In this document: positions 1 to 6,370 of the stretch, one piece after another | Layout of the letters: every line of letters starts with the position of its first letter | How positions within the stretch are numbered: the first letter of the stretch is position 1 | Assembly: GCA_034117945.1 (NCBI GenBank) | Contig: JAXEOR010000068.1 | Coordinates: 1-10,416 of the forward strand | Length of the DNA stretch: 10,416 nt | DNA from: SIG438 sp034117945 | Lineage (GTDB): Bacteria > Bacillota > Clostridia > HGM11514 | Direction of reading: 5' to 3' | Made by a program: the position numbers and the translations under genes | The notes under the pieces: model-generated | Seen by the model: the letters and a program-made list of their open reading frames with translations, nothing else | Database searches by the model: none | Told to the model about the DNA's origin: nothing

Positions 1-32
1 TCGCTTTGGAATACGACAGAAAAAAAGAGTAA
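1..32 (+). CDS. Possible C-terminal tail of an upstream rightward gene (partial)
   Basis: The frame beginning at base 3 reads ALEYDRKKE and then a TAA stop at 30-32. Ten bases later there is a strong hairpin followed by a T-run, which is the arrangement expected at the end of a gene. The charged, lysine-rich tail is typical of a protein C-terminus. Only nine codons are visible, so neither the family nor the reality of the gene can be established; the call rests on the stop-terminator spacing alone. Confidence 0.3.
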   Translation, partial: ALEYDRKKE

Positions 33-41
33 ACAAAAAAA

Positions 42-80
42 CGGTCAGCGGCGCTTTTATGCCGCTGGCCGAACTTTTTT
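42..80 (+). terminator. Intrinsic terminator, probably bidirectional
   Basis: An 11-bp stem (42-52 with 61-71, one G-U pair) encloses an 8-base loop, and a run of six T follows at 75-80. On the other strand the stem is followed directly by seven T (complement of 35-41). It can therefore end a rightward transcript entering from the left edge and also act as a back-up terminator for the leftward ligase operon. Confidence 0.75.
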
Positions 81-120
81 CTGCACAGGCTTTTTACCAA
101 AACAACACCTTCCAATTTGC

Positions 121-154
121 AAAAAAACAGCAGCCCCTATGAAAAAGGGGCTGC
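121..154 (-). terminator. Intrinsic terminator of the carrier-ligase operon
   Basis: On the minus strand an 8-bp GC-rich stem (GCAGCCCC at 154-147 pairing with 137-130) is followed within two bases by a T-run (complement of the seven A at 121-127). It begins eight bases past the ligase stop codon at 162-164, the normal position for a Rho-independent terminator. Confidence 0.85.
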
Positions 155-161
155 GGCAGTA

Positions 162-1796
162 TTAGCTTTTGATTTGACTTTCTACCAGGCTTTGTCCGCA
201 GTAAATCTCCCGCAGCTTGGGCTTTTCAATTTTGCCGGTGGGATTTCTGGGCACCTGAGCAAAAATAATTTTATGAGGCCGTTTGTACCGGGGCATTCCC
301 TTGCAAAAATCCTGAATTTCCTGCTCGGTACAGGTTTGTCCTTCCTTAATCTCAATGATGGCCGCCGCAATTTCGCCCAGTCTGGTATCCGGCAGGCCGA
401 TCACAGCCACATCCTTAACTGCCGGGTGCGCCCGGAGGAAATCTTCAATCTGCACCGGATACAAATTTTCTCCGCCGCTGATGATCACATCCTTTTTCCG
501 ATCCACCAGGTAGATAAAGCCGTCCTCGTCCTCCTTGGCCATGTCTCCGGTATACAGCCATCCGTCATGCAAAACCTCCGCCGTTGCCTTGGGGTCGTTA
601 TAATAGCATTTCATCACGCCTGGGCCGAACACCGCCAGCTCCCCAACCTCTCCCCGGGGAACGGGGTTGCCCTGATCGTCAATAATCTTTGTTTGCCAGC
701 CGTATCCGGCAACGCCGATTGCGCCCACCTTATGAATATTTTCCACCCCCAGATGAACGCATCCCGGGCCGGTGGATTCACTCAGGCCGTAATTGGTATC
801 ATATTGATGATTGGGGAACACCGCCTTCCACCGCTTGATCAGGCTGGGAGGAACGGGCTGGGCGCCGATATGCATCAGCCGCCAGGCGGACAGATCATAC
901 TGCTTCAAATCAATTTCTCCCCGGTCGATGGCGTCCAGAATATCCTGAGCCCAGGGCACCAGCAGCCACACAATGCTGCACCGCTCGCTGGCCGCCGTTT
1001 CGATAATGGTCTGGGGGCGAACCCCCTTTAACAGCACCGCCCGGCCGCCGGAAATCAGGCTGCCGAACCAATGCATTTTCGCGCCTGTATGATACAGAGG
1101 CGGGATACACAAAAACACATCCTCGTGGGTTTGTCCGTGGTGCTTTTGCTCCAGCTGACAGGACTGCACCAGGCTGGTATGGTCATGCAAAATTGCTTTG
1201 GGAAAGCCGGTGGTGCCGGAGGAAAAATAAATGGCGGCATCATCCTCGTCACTCAGCGGAATGTCCGGCTTAACGCTGGAAAAGTTCGCTGCCAGATGCA
1301 AATAATTTTCCGCAAAGGTAGGGCAGGTATCCCCGATATAAAACAGCAGCTTCACCCGGGGAATCCGGTCGCAGATTTCCTCCATCCGGCCGATAAATTC
1401 CGGGCCGAACAGCAGTGCGTCCACCTCTGCCAGCTCCAGGCAGTATTTGATTTCTTCAGAGGTGTACCGGTAATTCAGCGGCACTGCCAGGGCTCCTGTT
1501 TTTAAAATCCCAAAATAAACCGGCAGCCATTCCAGACAATTCATCAAAAGAATCGCCACCTTGTCACCCTTTTTGATTCCTCTGCTCAGCAGCAGATTGG
1601 CGCAGCGGTTGGCCTTTTCCTCAAACACGCTCCAGGTGATTTCCCGGCGGTAGGCCTCGCCCTGCTCCGGTTCAATCAGCTCATACTCCTTCCAGGTGAC
1701 CCGGCGGATTTCCCGCACCTCCGGATTGATTTCCACCAAAGCGGTTTCGTCCCCGTAAAGGGCGGCATTTCGTTCTAAAAATTCAGTAATCGGCAT
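162..1796 (-). CDS. Acyl-CoA synthetase / AMP-dependent CoA ligase (ANL superfamily)
   Basis: A 544-residue cytoplasmic adenylate-forming enzyme, expected to activate a carboxylic acid with ATP to an acyl-AMP and then transfer the acyl group to CoA. The whole motif series is present: the phosphate-binding loop SSGTTGFPK (192-200), YGLSE (336-340), the YTGD aspartate motif (415-418), the hinge region DRKKD (432-436), GGENLYP (441-447), and PTGKIEK (519-525) with the catalytic lysine at 522. Length is normal for fatty or organic acid CoA ligases. The ATG at 1796 follows an AAAGGGG ribosome binding site. It is the second gene of an operon, 18 bases after the AEC carrier, so it probably activates a compound that the carrier moves. 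A similarity between residues 31-39 and 50-60 is noted in the findings. The family call is firm; chain length or aromatic preference cannot be told from the motifs, so no symbol is given. Confidence 0.93.
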   Translation of the reverse strand: MPITEFLERNAALYGDETALVEINPEVREIRRVTWKEYELIEPEQGEAYRREITWSVFEEKANRCANLLLSRGIKKGDKVAILLMNCLEWLPVYFGILKTGALAVPLNYRYTSEEIKYCLELAEVDALLFGPEFIGRMEEICDRIPRVKLLFYIGDTCPTFAENYLHLAANFSSVKPDIPLSDEDDAAIYFSSGTTGFPKAILHDHTSLVQSCQLEQKHHGQTHEDVFLCIPPLYHTGAKMHWFGSLISGGRAVLLKGVRPQTIIETAASERCSIVWLLVPWAQDILDAIDRGEIDLKQYDLSAWRLMHIGAQPVPPSLIKRWKAVFPNHQYDTNYGLSESTGPGCVHLGVENIHKVGAIGVAGYGWQTKIIDDQGNPVPRGEVGELAVFGPGVMKCYYNDPKATAEVLHDGWLYTGDMAKEDEDGFIYLVDRKKDVIISGGENLYPVQIEDFLRAHPAVKDVAVIGLPDTRLGEIAAAIIEIKEGQTCTEQEIQDFCKGMPRYKRPHKIIFAQVPRNPTGKIEKPKLREIYCGQSLVESQIKS

Positions 1797-1814
1797 TGTA
1801 ATAACCCCTTTTTA

Positions 1815-2735
1815 TTAAAGATGAAATAGCATCATAATCAACGGTATTGTAAGAATAGAAAGCAGCGTGGAAACGGACACAATTTCAGAGGAATAATCCG
1901 CGTCCAGATGAAACCGGTTGGCAAACAGCGTAGACACCGCCGCCGTAGGGCAGGCTGCGGAGATCATCACCGCCTGAGCCACCGTTTCGTTCAGCCCCAG
2001 CACCTTCGCCACCCCCATTGCCAGCAGGGGAATCAAAATCAAGCGAAGAAAGCAGACAAAATACATGGTTTTATTTTTCAGTGCCTTTTTCCAGTCCAGC
2101 TTGGCCAGGTAGGATCCCAGCACCACCATGGCCAGGGGCGTATTCAATCCGGCCATATATCCAATGGTATCTCCCAGCACCACCGGCAGCTTAATCCGCC
2201 CCAAAAACAGCCCCAGGCTGACCAGCGTTCCGATCACGCCGGGATTCAGCACCGCCTTTTTCCAGGACATGGCCTTTCTGTCCCCTCCGGTATATACAAA
2301 CACCCCGTGCGTCCAGTAAAAAACGGTAAACACCGCCAGGTAGGCCGAGCCGTAAAACACCCCGTCCGACCCCAGCGCCGCTGACAGCAAGGGGATGGCC
2401 ATAAAACCGCAGTTGGAATAGATTGCGCAAAAAATATTAATCCGGTACCGCTTGGAAGGCTCTTTCCGAAAAATCAAATGACACAGCACAATGGCCAGCA
2501 CATGGACAATGATGGTAAAGACCGCCGCCGTCAGCAGCTGCCAGGCCAGCTTTGGCTCAAAATCCTTTTGATAAGCATTGATCAGCACGCAGGGCGTTAC
2601 CACCGAAAGCAGCAAGAAGGTGATCTGATCAATTCCCGTTTGGGTTAAAAAATTCTTTTTGGTCATGACAAGCCCAACCAGGATCAGCAAAAAAATGACT
2701 GCCACCTGCTGGGTTACCGTTATTGCAATTTCCAT
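1815..2735 (-). CDS. AEC-family (auxin efflux carrier-like) membrane transporter
   Basis: A 306-residue, very hydrophobic protein with about ten predicted membrane helices in two halves split by a polar central loop (roughly residues 148-162, with TGGDRKAMSWKK). Signatures of the Mem_trans/AEC family are visible: YSNCGFMAIPL (106-116), NPGVIG (164-169), NTPLAMVVLG (198-207) and ACPTAAVSTLFANRF (261-275). Family members carry auxin in plants and malate or other organic acids in bacteria, usually as secondary transporters in the cytoplasmic membrane. The ATG at 2735 is preceded by a GGAG site. It is the first gene of a two-gene operon with the downstream CoA ligase, which argues for an organic-acid substrate, but direction of transport and substrate are inference. 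Confidence 0.93.
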   Translation of the reverse strand: MEIAITVTQQVAVIFLLILVGLVMTKKNFLTQTGIDQITFLLLSVVTPCVLINAYQKDFEPKLAWQLLTAAVFTIIVHVLAIVLCHLIFRKEPSKRYRINIFCAIYSNCGFMAIPLLSAALGSDGVFYGSAYLAVFTVFYWTHGVFVYTGGDRKAMSWKKAVLNPGVIGTLVSLGLFLGRIKLPVVLGDTIGYMAGLNTPLAMVVLGSYLAKLDWKKALKNKTMYFVCFLRLILIPLLAMGVAKVLGLNETVAQAVMISAACPTAAVSTLFANRFHLDADYSSEIVSVSTLLSILTIPLIMMLFHL

Positions 2736-2798
2736 TGTAATCTCCGTTTCCGCCGTTTTAAGAACAATTTTGTTTTTTTACTACAGTCGTTAAAAATC

Positions 2799-2827
2799 AT
2801 TATATCATCCTTTTCTTCATTTTGCAA
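2799..2827 (-). promoter_or_regulatory. Promoter of the AEC carrier-CoA ligase operon
   Basis: Read on the minus strand: -35 TTGCAA (2827-2822), 17-base spacer, extended -10 TGATATAAT whose TATAAT core is 2804-2799. Transcription would start near 2792, giving a leader of about 57 bases before the ATG at 2735. No other candidate of comparable quality lies in the 226-base divergent gap. Confidence 0.8.
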
Positions 2828-2856
2828 GGAGAAAAGGGGTTCTTTTGCGAAATTTG

Positions 2857-2885
2857 TTGTTTTTTTTGCCGAATTGTGGTATAAT
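2857..2885 (+). promoter_or_regulatory. Promoter of the EamA/DMT transporter
   Basis: TATAAT at 2880-2885 with an extended -10 TG at 2877-2878; a weaker -35 match TTGTTT lies at 2857-2862 with a 17-base spacer. The predicted start near 2892 excludes the in-frame ATG at 2845 as a translation start, because it would lie upstream of the transcript. Confidence 0.75.
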
Positions 2886-2961
2886 GAACCTCGGTGTGCT
2901 CTCTATGGGCTTACAAAAAGGGGAGTTATGCCGGAGCGATCACAAAGAAGGAGAATCATTT

Positions 2962-3864
2962 ATGAACAAAAAGGAATTACAGGGGAATCTTTTGCTGCTG
3001 CTGACGGCCTTGGTATGGGGGTGTGCGTTTGTGGCACAAAGCGTCAGCGCGGAAAAAATCGGGCCCTTTACCTTTCAGGCCGTCCGCAGCCTGATTGGCG
3101 GAACAGTTCTGATTCCCGTGATTATGGCGATGGACAAAAAGAAAAAAAGACAGGGCATCTACCAAAAGCCCTCTCCCGATCAAAAAAGAACTCTGCTTTT
3201 CGGAGGGATTGCATGCGGCTTTATTTTATGCGTCGCCTCCTGCCTGCAGCAGGCGGGCATTGCTTACACCACCGTGGGAAAAGCGGGCTTTATCACCGCT
3301 ATGTACATATTAATCGTTCCGCTGCTGGGGCTTTTCTTTCACCAAAGGGTGCCCGCAAAAATCTGGGGGTGTATCCTGATTGCGGCAGCGGGGCTTTATC
3401 TGCTTTGCATGACAAAGGGCAGCCTTCGGCTGTCCAGAGGAGATGGGCTGATGGTGCTGTGCGCGGTTGTGTTTTCTGTCCATATTCTGGCGGTGGATCA
3501 TTTCTCCCCCAAAACAGATGGGATCAGGCTGGCCTGCCTTCAGTTTTTTGCCTCCTCCGCCTTTGCCGCAGTGGGTATGGTGATTTGGGAGCGACCCTCC
3601 TTGGAGACGGTGCTTTCCGCCTGGTCTACCCTGCTGTACGCAGGGGCTTTGTCCTGCGGAATCGGCTACACACTGCAAATTATCGGCCAAAAAAATACCC
3701 GCCCTGCTGTGGCCTCCTTGCTGATGAGCCTGGAATCTGTCTTTGCGGTGCTGGCAGGAGCGGTTTTGCTGCGGGAAATTCCCACCCTGCGGGAGGGACT
3801 TGGCTGCGGACTGATGTTTGCCGCAATCATTCTTGCCCAGCTGCCCCAGCGCAAACAGGAATGA
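2962..3864 (+). CDS. DMT-superfamily EamA-type transporter
   Basis: A 300-residue integral membrane protein with about ten predicted helices and the duplicated EamA layout: the first half opens with LTALVWGCAFVAQ (14-26), and the second half ends with the conserved ASLLMSLESVFAVLAGAVLLRE segment (251-272). The family exports or imports small metabolites such as amino acids, nucleosides or drugs; the substrate is not predictable here. The ATG at 2962 is chosen because AAGAAGGAGAA lies seven bases upstream and because the promoter -10 is at 2880-2885; the same frame is open further left but contains no well-placed start after the promoter. It stands alone between a divergent operon on the left and a convergent gene on the right, so context gives no clue to its cargo. 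Confidence 0.93.
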   Translation: MNKKELQGNLLLLLTALVWGCAFVAQSVSAEKIGPFTFQAVRSLIGGTVLIPVIMAMDKKKKRQGIYQKPSPDQKRTLLFGGIACGFILCVASCLQQAGIAYTTVGKAGFITAMYILIVPLLGLFFHQRVPAKIWGCILIAAAGLYLLCMTKGSLRLSRGDGLMVLCAVVFSVHILAVDHFSPKTDGIRLACLQFFASSAFAAVGMVIWERPSLETVLSAWSTLLYAGALSCGIGYTLQIIGQKNTRPAVASLLMSLESVFAVLAGAVLLREIPTLREGLGCGLMFAAIILAQLPQRKQE

Positions 3865-3875
3865 TCCTATTGATC

Positions 3876-3928
3876 AAAAACCGGCTCACATTCCGGGAGA
3901 GCTCCCCGGGAATGTGAGCCGGTTTTTT
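3876..3928. terminator. Bidirectional terminator between convergent genes
   Basis: A perfect 14-bp stem (3881-3894 with 3909-3922) is topped by a further short GGGA/TCCC helix. It is flanked by five A on the left (3876-3880) and six T on the right (3923-3928), so it has a U-run on both strands. It starts 12 bases after the EamA stop and 19 bases after the stop of the opposing secreted protein, serving both. Confidence 0.93.
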
Positions 3929-3946
3929 ATGAAGGAATGGGGAGGC

Positions 3947-6178
3947 TTATTCCAAGGTAAGGATAGCCTCTCCCCCGTCAGGAATCAAATCCACATAGAC
4001 ATAATTTTTTTCATTTTCCGTCACCACCGTTTTGCTTTGAACGGTGCTCCCCTGGGTGCAGCTGACGCTGCCGCTCCAGTGCTCCGGCAGGTTGATTTTC
4101 AGCGTTAAGGGATGGAAAAACAGATCGTCCGGCAGAGAATCCGTCAGAGTAACCGTAATGTGATGGCTGTCCTTTTCTGTAGCGGAGACCTGGGCATTTT
4201 GCCGTTCCCGGATGTACGCCGTCACATCCTGAAAGCTGCCGCACCAAACCTGATCCTGCTTGCTGTTCAGGTAAGCCATGTGATCCGCAAAGATTTGCTT
4301 GGTGGTACCGTAGGGATAGCTTGTTTCCGAAAGATCCTCGATCTCGTGATACATCTCAATGGCCCAGCCCTGCTGCTCGATGGCGGTATCCGTCCAGCCG
4401 TTCATTTGCTGTGCGGTCACGGTATTCTGCACGGAATAACAGGGCAACAAAAACCATTCCGTTTCCGTGGGACTGGAGGGGGCAGGCTTGTCGCCGCCGG
4501 CCTTCCGGTTTGCATAATGGAGCTTTTTCATTTCCGCAATAGAGGCATCGGTGGTGGTTCCCCAGGGGGCTCCAAAGGTGAGAATGGGCAGCTGAGGGAA
4601 CATTTCACATAGCTGGGCATGGGCTCCGGAAATATCCTCTGCCAGCTCTTCTTCTGTTGCCGTTCCGTACTTTACAGCATGATTGACGGAATGATTGCAG
4701 ATATCCAGTCTGCCTGCGTCCACCATCTGTTTCCAGCCTGCAAGGTCCTTTTTCATCCAGTTTACTACAGCCAAAAAGGTGCCCTTCATGTTGTATTGCT
4801 GCAACACGCTGTCGTACATTTGCCCGTGAGACAGTGTGTTGGAATCAAAGGTTAAGGAAACCGCCGCCGGCTTGTTTTGATAAAAGGTGCAGATCTGGAC
4901 GTCCTCCAAAGTGCTGCTTTGGGTTACGGTGGTGCTTTTCCGCTCCTGACCGAACACCGTCAGCTTTTCTCCCTGACTGTTTTGAAAGGTGGCGGTGGAC
5001 TCGATCTGGTAGGTTTGCCCCGGAACAAAGGCTTTTCCGTACATTTTAATGCCGAATTTGCCGTTTGTCAGCCCCTCCGGCCCCGGAAGGAACAGACAGT
5101 CGCTGCCATGATAAAGATTCATGCCGTATTTCTCCAGGCTCCAGTCCGGCTGGTTGACAAGGGTGGAATAGGCGGTAACGCAGTACTGCCCTTCCTGTTC
5201 CCCCTCGATCAGATAGGGATCCATAGACAGATAAGGCGTTTCCGGCTCGGCAGGGATTTCTTCAAAAACTGCCTCTACCTCCGTGGGCTCTGAAAGGGAG
5301 GAAAGAGTTAAGGAAATCTGCTGTTCTGTGTAATACTCCGTTGCCTCGCCGTTGATCAGCACTCGTGCAAGGCGGTATCCCTCCTGAGGGGTTATGGTGA
5401 ACACAGGGGAGGTGCCCTCCTCGGCTGCAAAGATCTGCCCGTCGGTCAGCTGCTGGTTTAAGGCGTTCTTTCCGTCTGCATCTGCCTTGTTAACCGCAAC
5501 CGTCCCCGCGCCTGAAATTTTGGCGGAAATTTCATGGTATGTAATCGTTTCCTCAATTTTGAAATTTTTCAGATAATAGCCCATTTTCCCGCCCCACACA
5601 TCAGTTGCCTGAGCCTTATTGTGAAAAATAATGAAAAAGACCTCTGTAATTTTCAGCTCGGAAGCCCCCTCCTTTTTCCACCAGTAATCCTGAGATACTG
5701 TCAGATCCTCAAAGGGCAGGGAGGGGTACCAGTAATGCTGATTGGTGACGGTTGTCTGGTATTCAGTGTGATTGGTGGAATAGTCCACCTGGGTGTTGTT
5801 CAAAACAACGCCGTTCAGCAGGCTGGTAGGGGCATTGGAGGCTGCATTTTCCCCCAGAATTTTCCGATGGGTTTCACTCAGCGTGTATTTTCTGCCGGGG
5901 AATACCTGCAGGTTCAATCCGGGAGAGTGGATCCTGGTCTGGGATAACAGATAGGTTCCGTCCTCCTGCTGGGAAGAAAGAGTTTCGGCATACAGGGCAT
6001 TTTGTGAAATCACCGGCTCACTGCCCGACACCTTGCTCCAGCCCTGCAGATCCGTTTGAAAATCCGCTTCATACACTGTGCCGGTTTGGGAATAGGTTTT
6101 AAGCTCCTCTGCTGCCGCCGGCATCAAAACAAGCAGCAACAAGGCCGCCGTCAGCATGAAAAAAATCGTTCGTTTCAA
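3947..6178 (-). CDS. Secreted multidomain protein with divergent NodB/polysaccharide deacetylase-like domain
   Basis: A 743-residue protein with an export signal (MKRT, hydrophobic core about 5-20, likely cleavage after PAAA at 23). The order of regions is: a beta-rich, possibly carbohydrate-binding segment (about 30-215); an InlB-type/bacterial repeat domain (about 218-306, including TITPQEGYRLARVLINGEAT); a second beta-rich segment (about 315-430); a NodB-like domain (about 436-650); and a C-terminal beta domain (about 662-743). In the NodB region I see SLTFDSN (441-447), the metal-binding HSVNH (496-500), FGAPWG (535-540) and EMYHEIED (608-615). The family removes N- or O-acetyl groups from cell-wall or plant glycans, but the second aspartate of TFDD is replaced by serine, so activity is uncertain. 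No LPXTG or SLH anchor is visible, so it is probably released. Translation starts at a TTG with AGGAG nine bases upstream; a stop codon lies two codons before it. It is transcribed divergently from a sensor-type regulator. Confidence 0.85.
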   Translation of the reverse strand: MKRTIFFMLTAALLLLVLMPAAAEELKTYSQTGTVYEADFQTDLQGWSKVSGSEPVISQNALYAETLSSQQEDGTYLLSQTRIHSPGLNLQVFPGRKYTLSETHRKILGENAASNAPTSLLNGVVLNNTQVDYSTNHTEYQTTVTNQHYWYPSLPFEDLTVSQDYWWKKEGASELKITEVFFIIFHNKAQATDVWGGKMGYYLKNFKIEETITYHEISAKISGAGTVAVNKADADGKNALNQQLTDGQIFAAEEGTSPVFTITPQEGYRLARVLINGEATEYYTEQQISLTLSSLSEPTEVEAVFEEIPAEPETPYLSMDPYLIEGEQEGQYCVTAYSTLVNQPDWSLEKYGMNLYHGSDCLFLPGPEGLTNGKFGIKMYGKAFVPGQTYQIESTATFQNSQGEKLTVFGQERKSTTVTQSSTLEDVQICTFYQNKPAAVSLTFDSNTLSHGQMYDSVLQQYNMKGTFLAVVNWMKKDLAGWKQMVDAGRLDICNHSVNHAVKYGTATEEELAEDISGAHAQLCEMFPQLPILTFGAPWGTTTDASIAEMKKLHYANRKAGGDKPAPSSPTETEWFLLPCYSVQNTVTAQQMNGWTDTAIEQQGWAIEMYHEIEDLSETSYPYGTTKQIFADHMAYLNSKQDQVWCGSFQDVTAYIRERQNAQVSATEKDSHHITVTLTDSLPDDLFFHPLTLKINLPEHWSGSVSCTQGSTVQSKTVVTENEKNYVYVDLIPDGGEAILTLE

Positions 6179-6185
6179 AATTCAT

Positions 6186-6192
6186 CTCTCCT
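6186..6192 (-). promoter_or_regulatory. Ribosome binding site fixing a TTG start
   Basis: AGGAGAG on the minus strand; its AGGAG core ends nine bases before the TTG at 6178-6176. An ATG at 6185-6183 lies too close to the site and is out of frame. The next in-frame ATG (codon 8) has no ribosome binding site and would drop the Lys-Arg of the signal peptide, so TTG is the best start. Confidence 0.75.
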
Positions 6193-6202
6193 TTTCTGGC
6201 TT

Positions 6203-6217
6203 TATAATTTCATTATA
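6203..6217. promoter_or_regulatory. Palindrome overlapping the -10 of the secreted-protein promoter
   Basis: TATAAT-TTC-ATTATA: perfect 6-bp arms around a 3-base centre, covering the -10 box and start site of the leftward promoter. It could be an operator. It may also be chance in AT-rich promoter DNA, since one arm is simply the -10 box itself. Confidence 0.35.
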
Positions 6218-6240
6218 TTTTTTCTTCCCGGCGCTGTCAA
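6212..6240 (-). promoter_or_regulatory. Consensus promoter of the secreted NodB-like protein
   Basis: On the minus strand there is a perfect TTGACA (6240-6235), a 17-base spacer and a perfect TATAAT (6217-6212). The start would be near 6205, giving a leader of about 27 bases. A promoter this close to consensus would be strong unless repressed, which fits the presence of a regulator gene next door. Confidence 0.88.
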
Positions 6241-6287
6241 GCCAAAAAAAGCTGCCGATAAAAACCAAAATAAATGTCCTTTTCAAA

Positions 6288-6316
6288 TTGCAACCGAAGG
6301 AAAACTGTGATATAAT
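6288..6316 (+). promoter_or_regulatory. Promoter of the LacI-sensor/LuxR-HTH regulator
   Basis: TTGCAA at 6288-6293, a 17-base spacer, and TATAAT at 6311-6316 preceded by an extended -10 TG at 6308-6309. The predicted start is near 6323, leaving a leader of about 48 bases. Confidence 0.85.
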
Positions 6317-6332
6317 GAAGATATCGTGATAT
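6307..6332. promoter_or_regulatory. Candidate operator at the regulator's own promoter
   Basis: A 12-base perfect palindrome, ATATCGTGATAT (6321-6332), sits on the predicted transcription start. Its right half GTGATAT (6326-6332) also occurs as a direct copy at 6307-6313 overlapping the -10, 19 bases away or roughly two helical turns. This placement suits autoregulation by the adjacent DNA-binding protein. Binding is inferred, not shown. Confidence 0.4.
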
Positions 6333-6370
6333 TTGCCGGATAAATCGTTGGTGAATCGGAGGAATGGGGT

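Noticed and set aside
117..1031. A 304-codon rightward open frame antisense to the CoA ligase
   Set aside because: It runs across the ligase C-terminal terminator hairpin, has no ribosome binding site, and its composition is that of a shadow of a fully motif-supported gene on the other strand.
2845..2961. An in-frame upstream ATG that would lengthen the EamA transporter by 39 residues
   Set aside because: The extension crosses the promoter -10 box at 2880-2885 and its ATG has no proper ribosome binding site, whereas the ATG at 2962 has AAGAAGGAGAA at good spacing.
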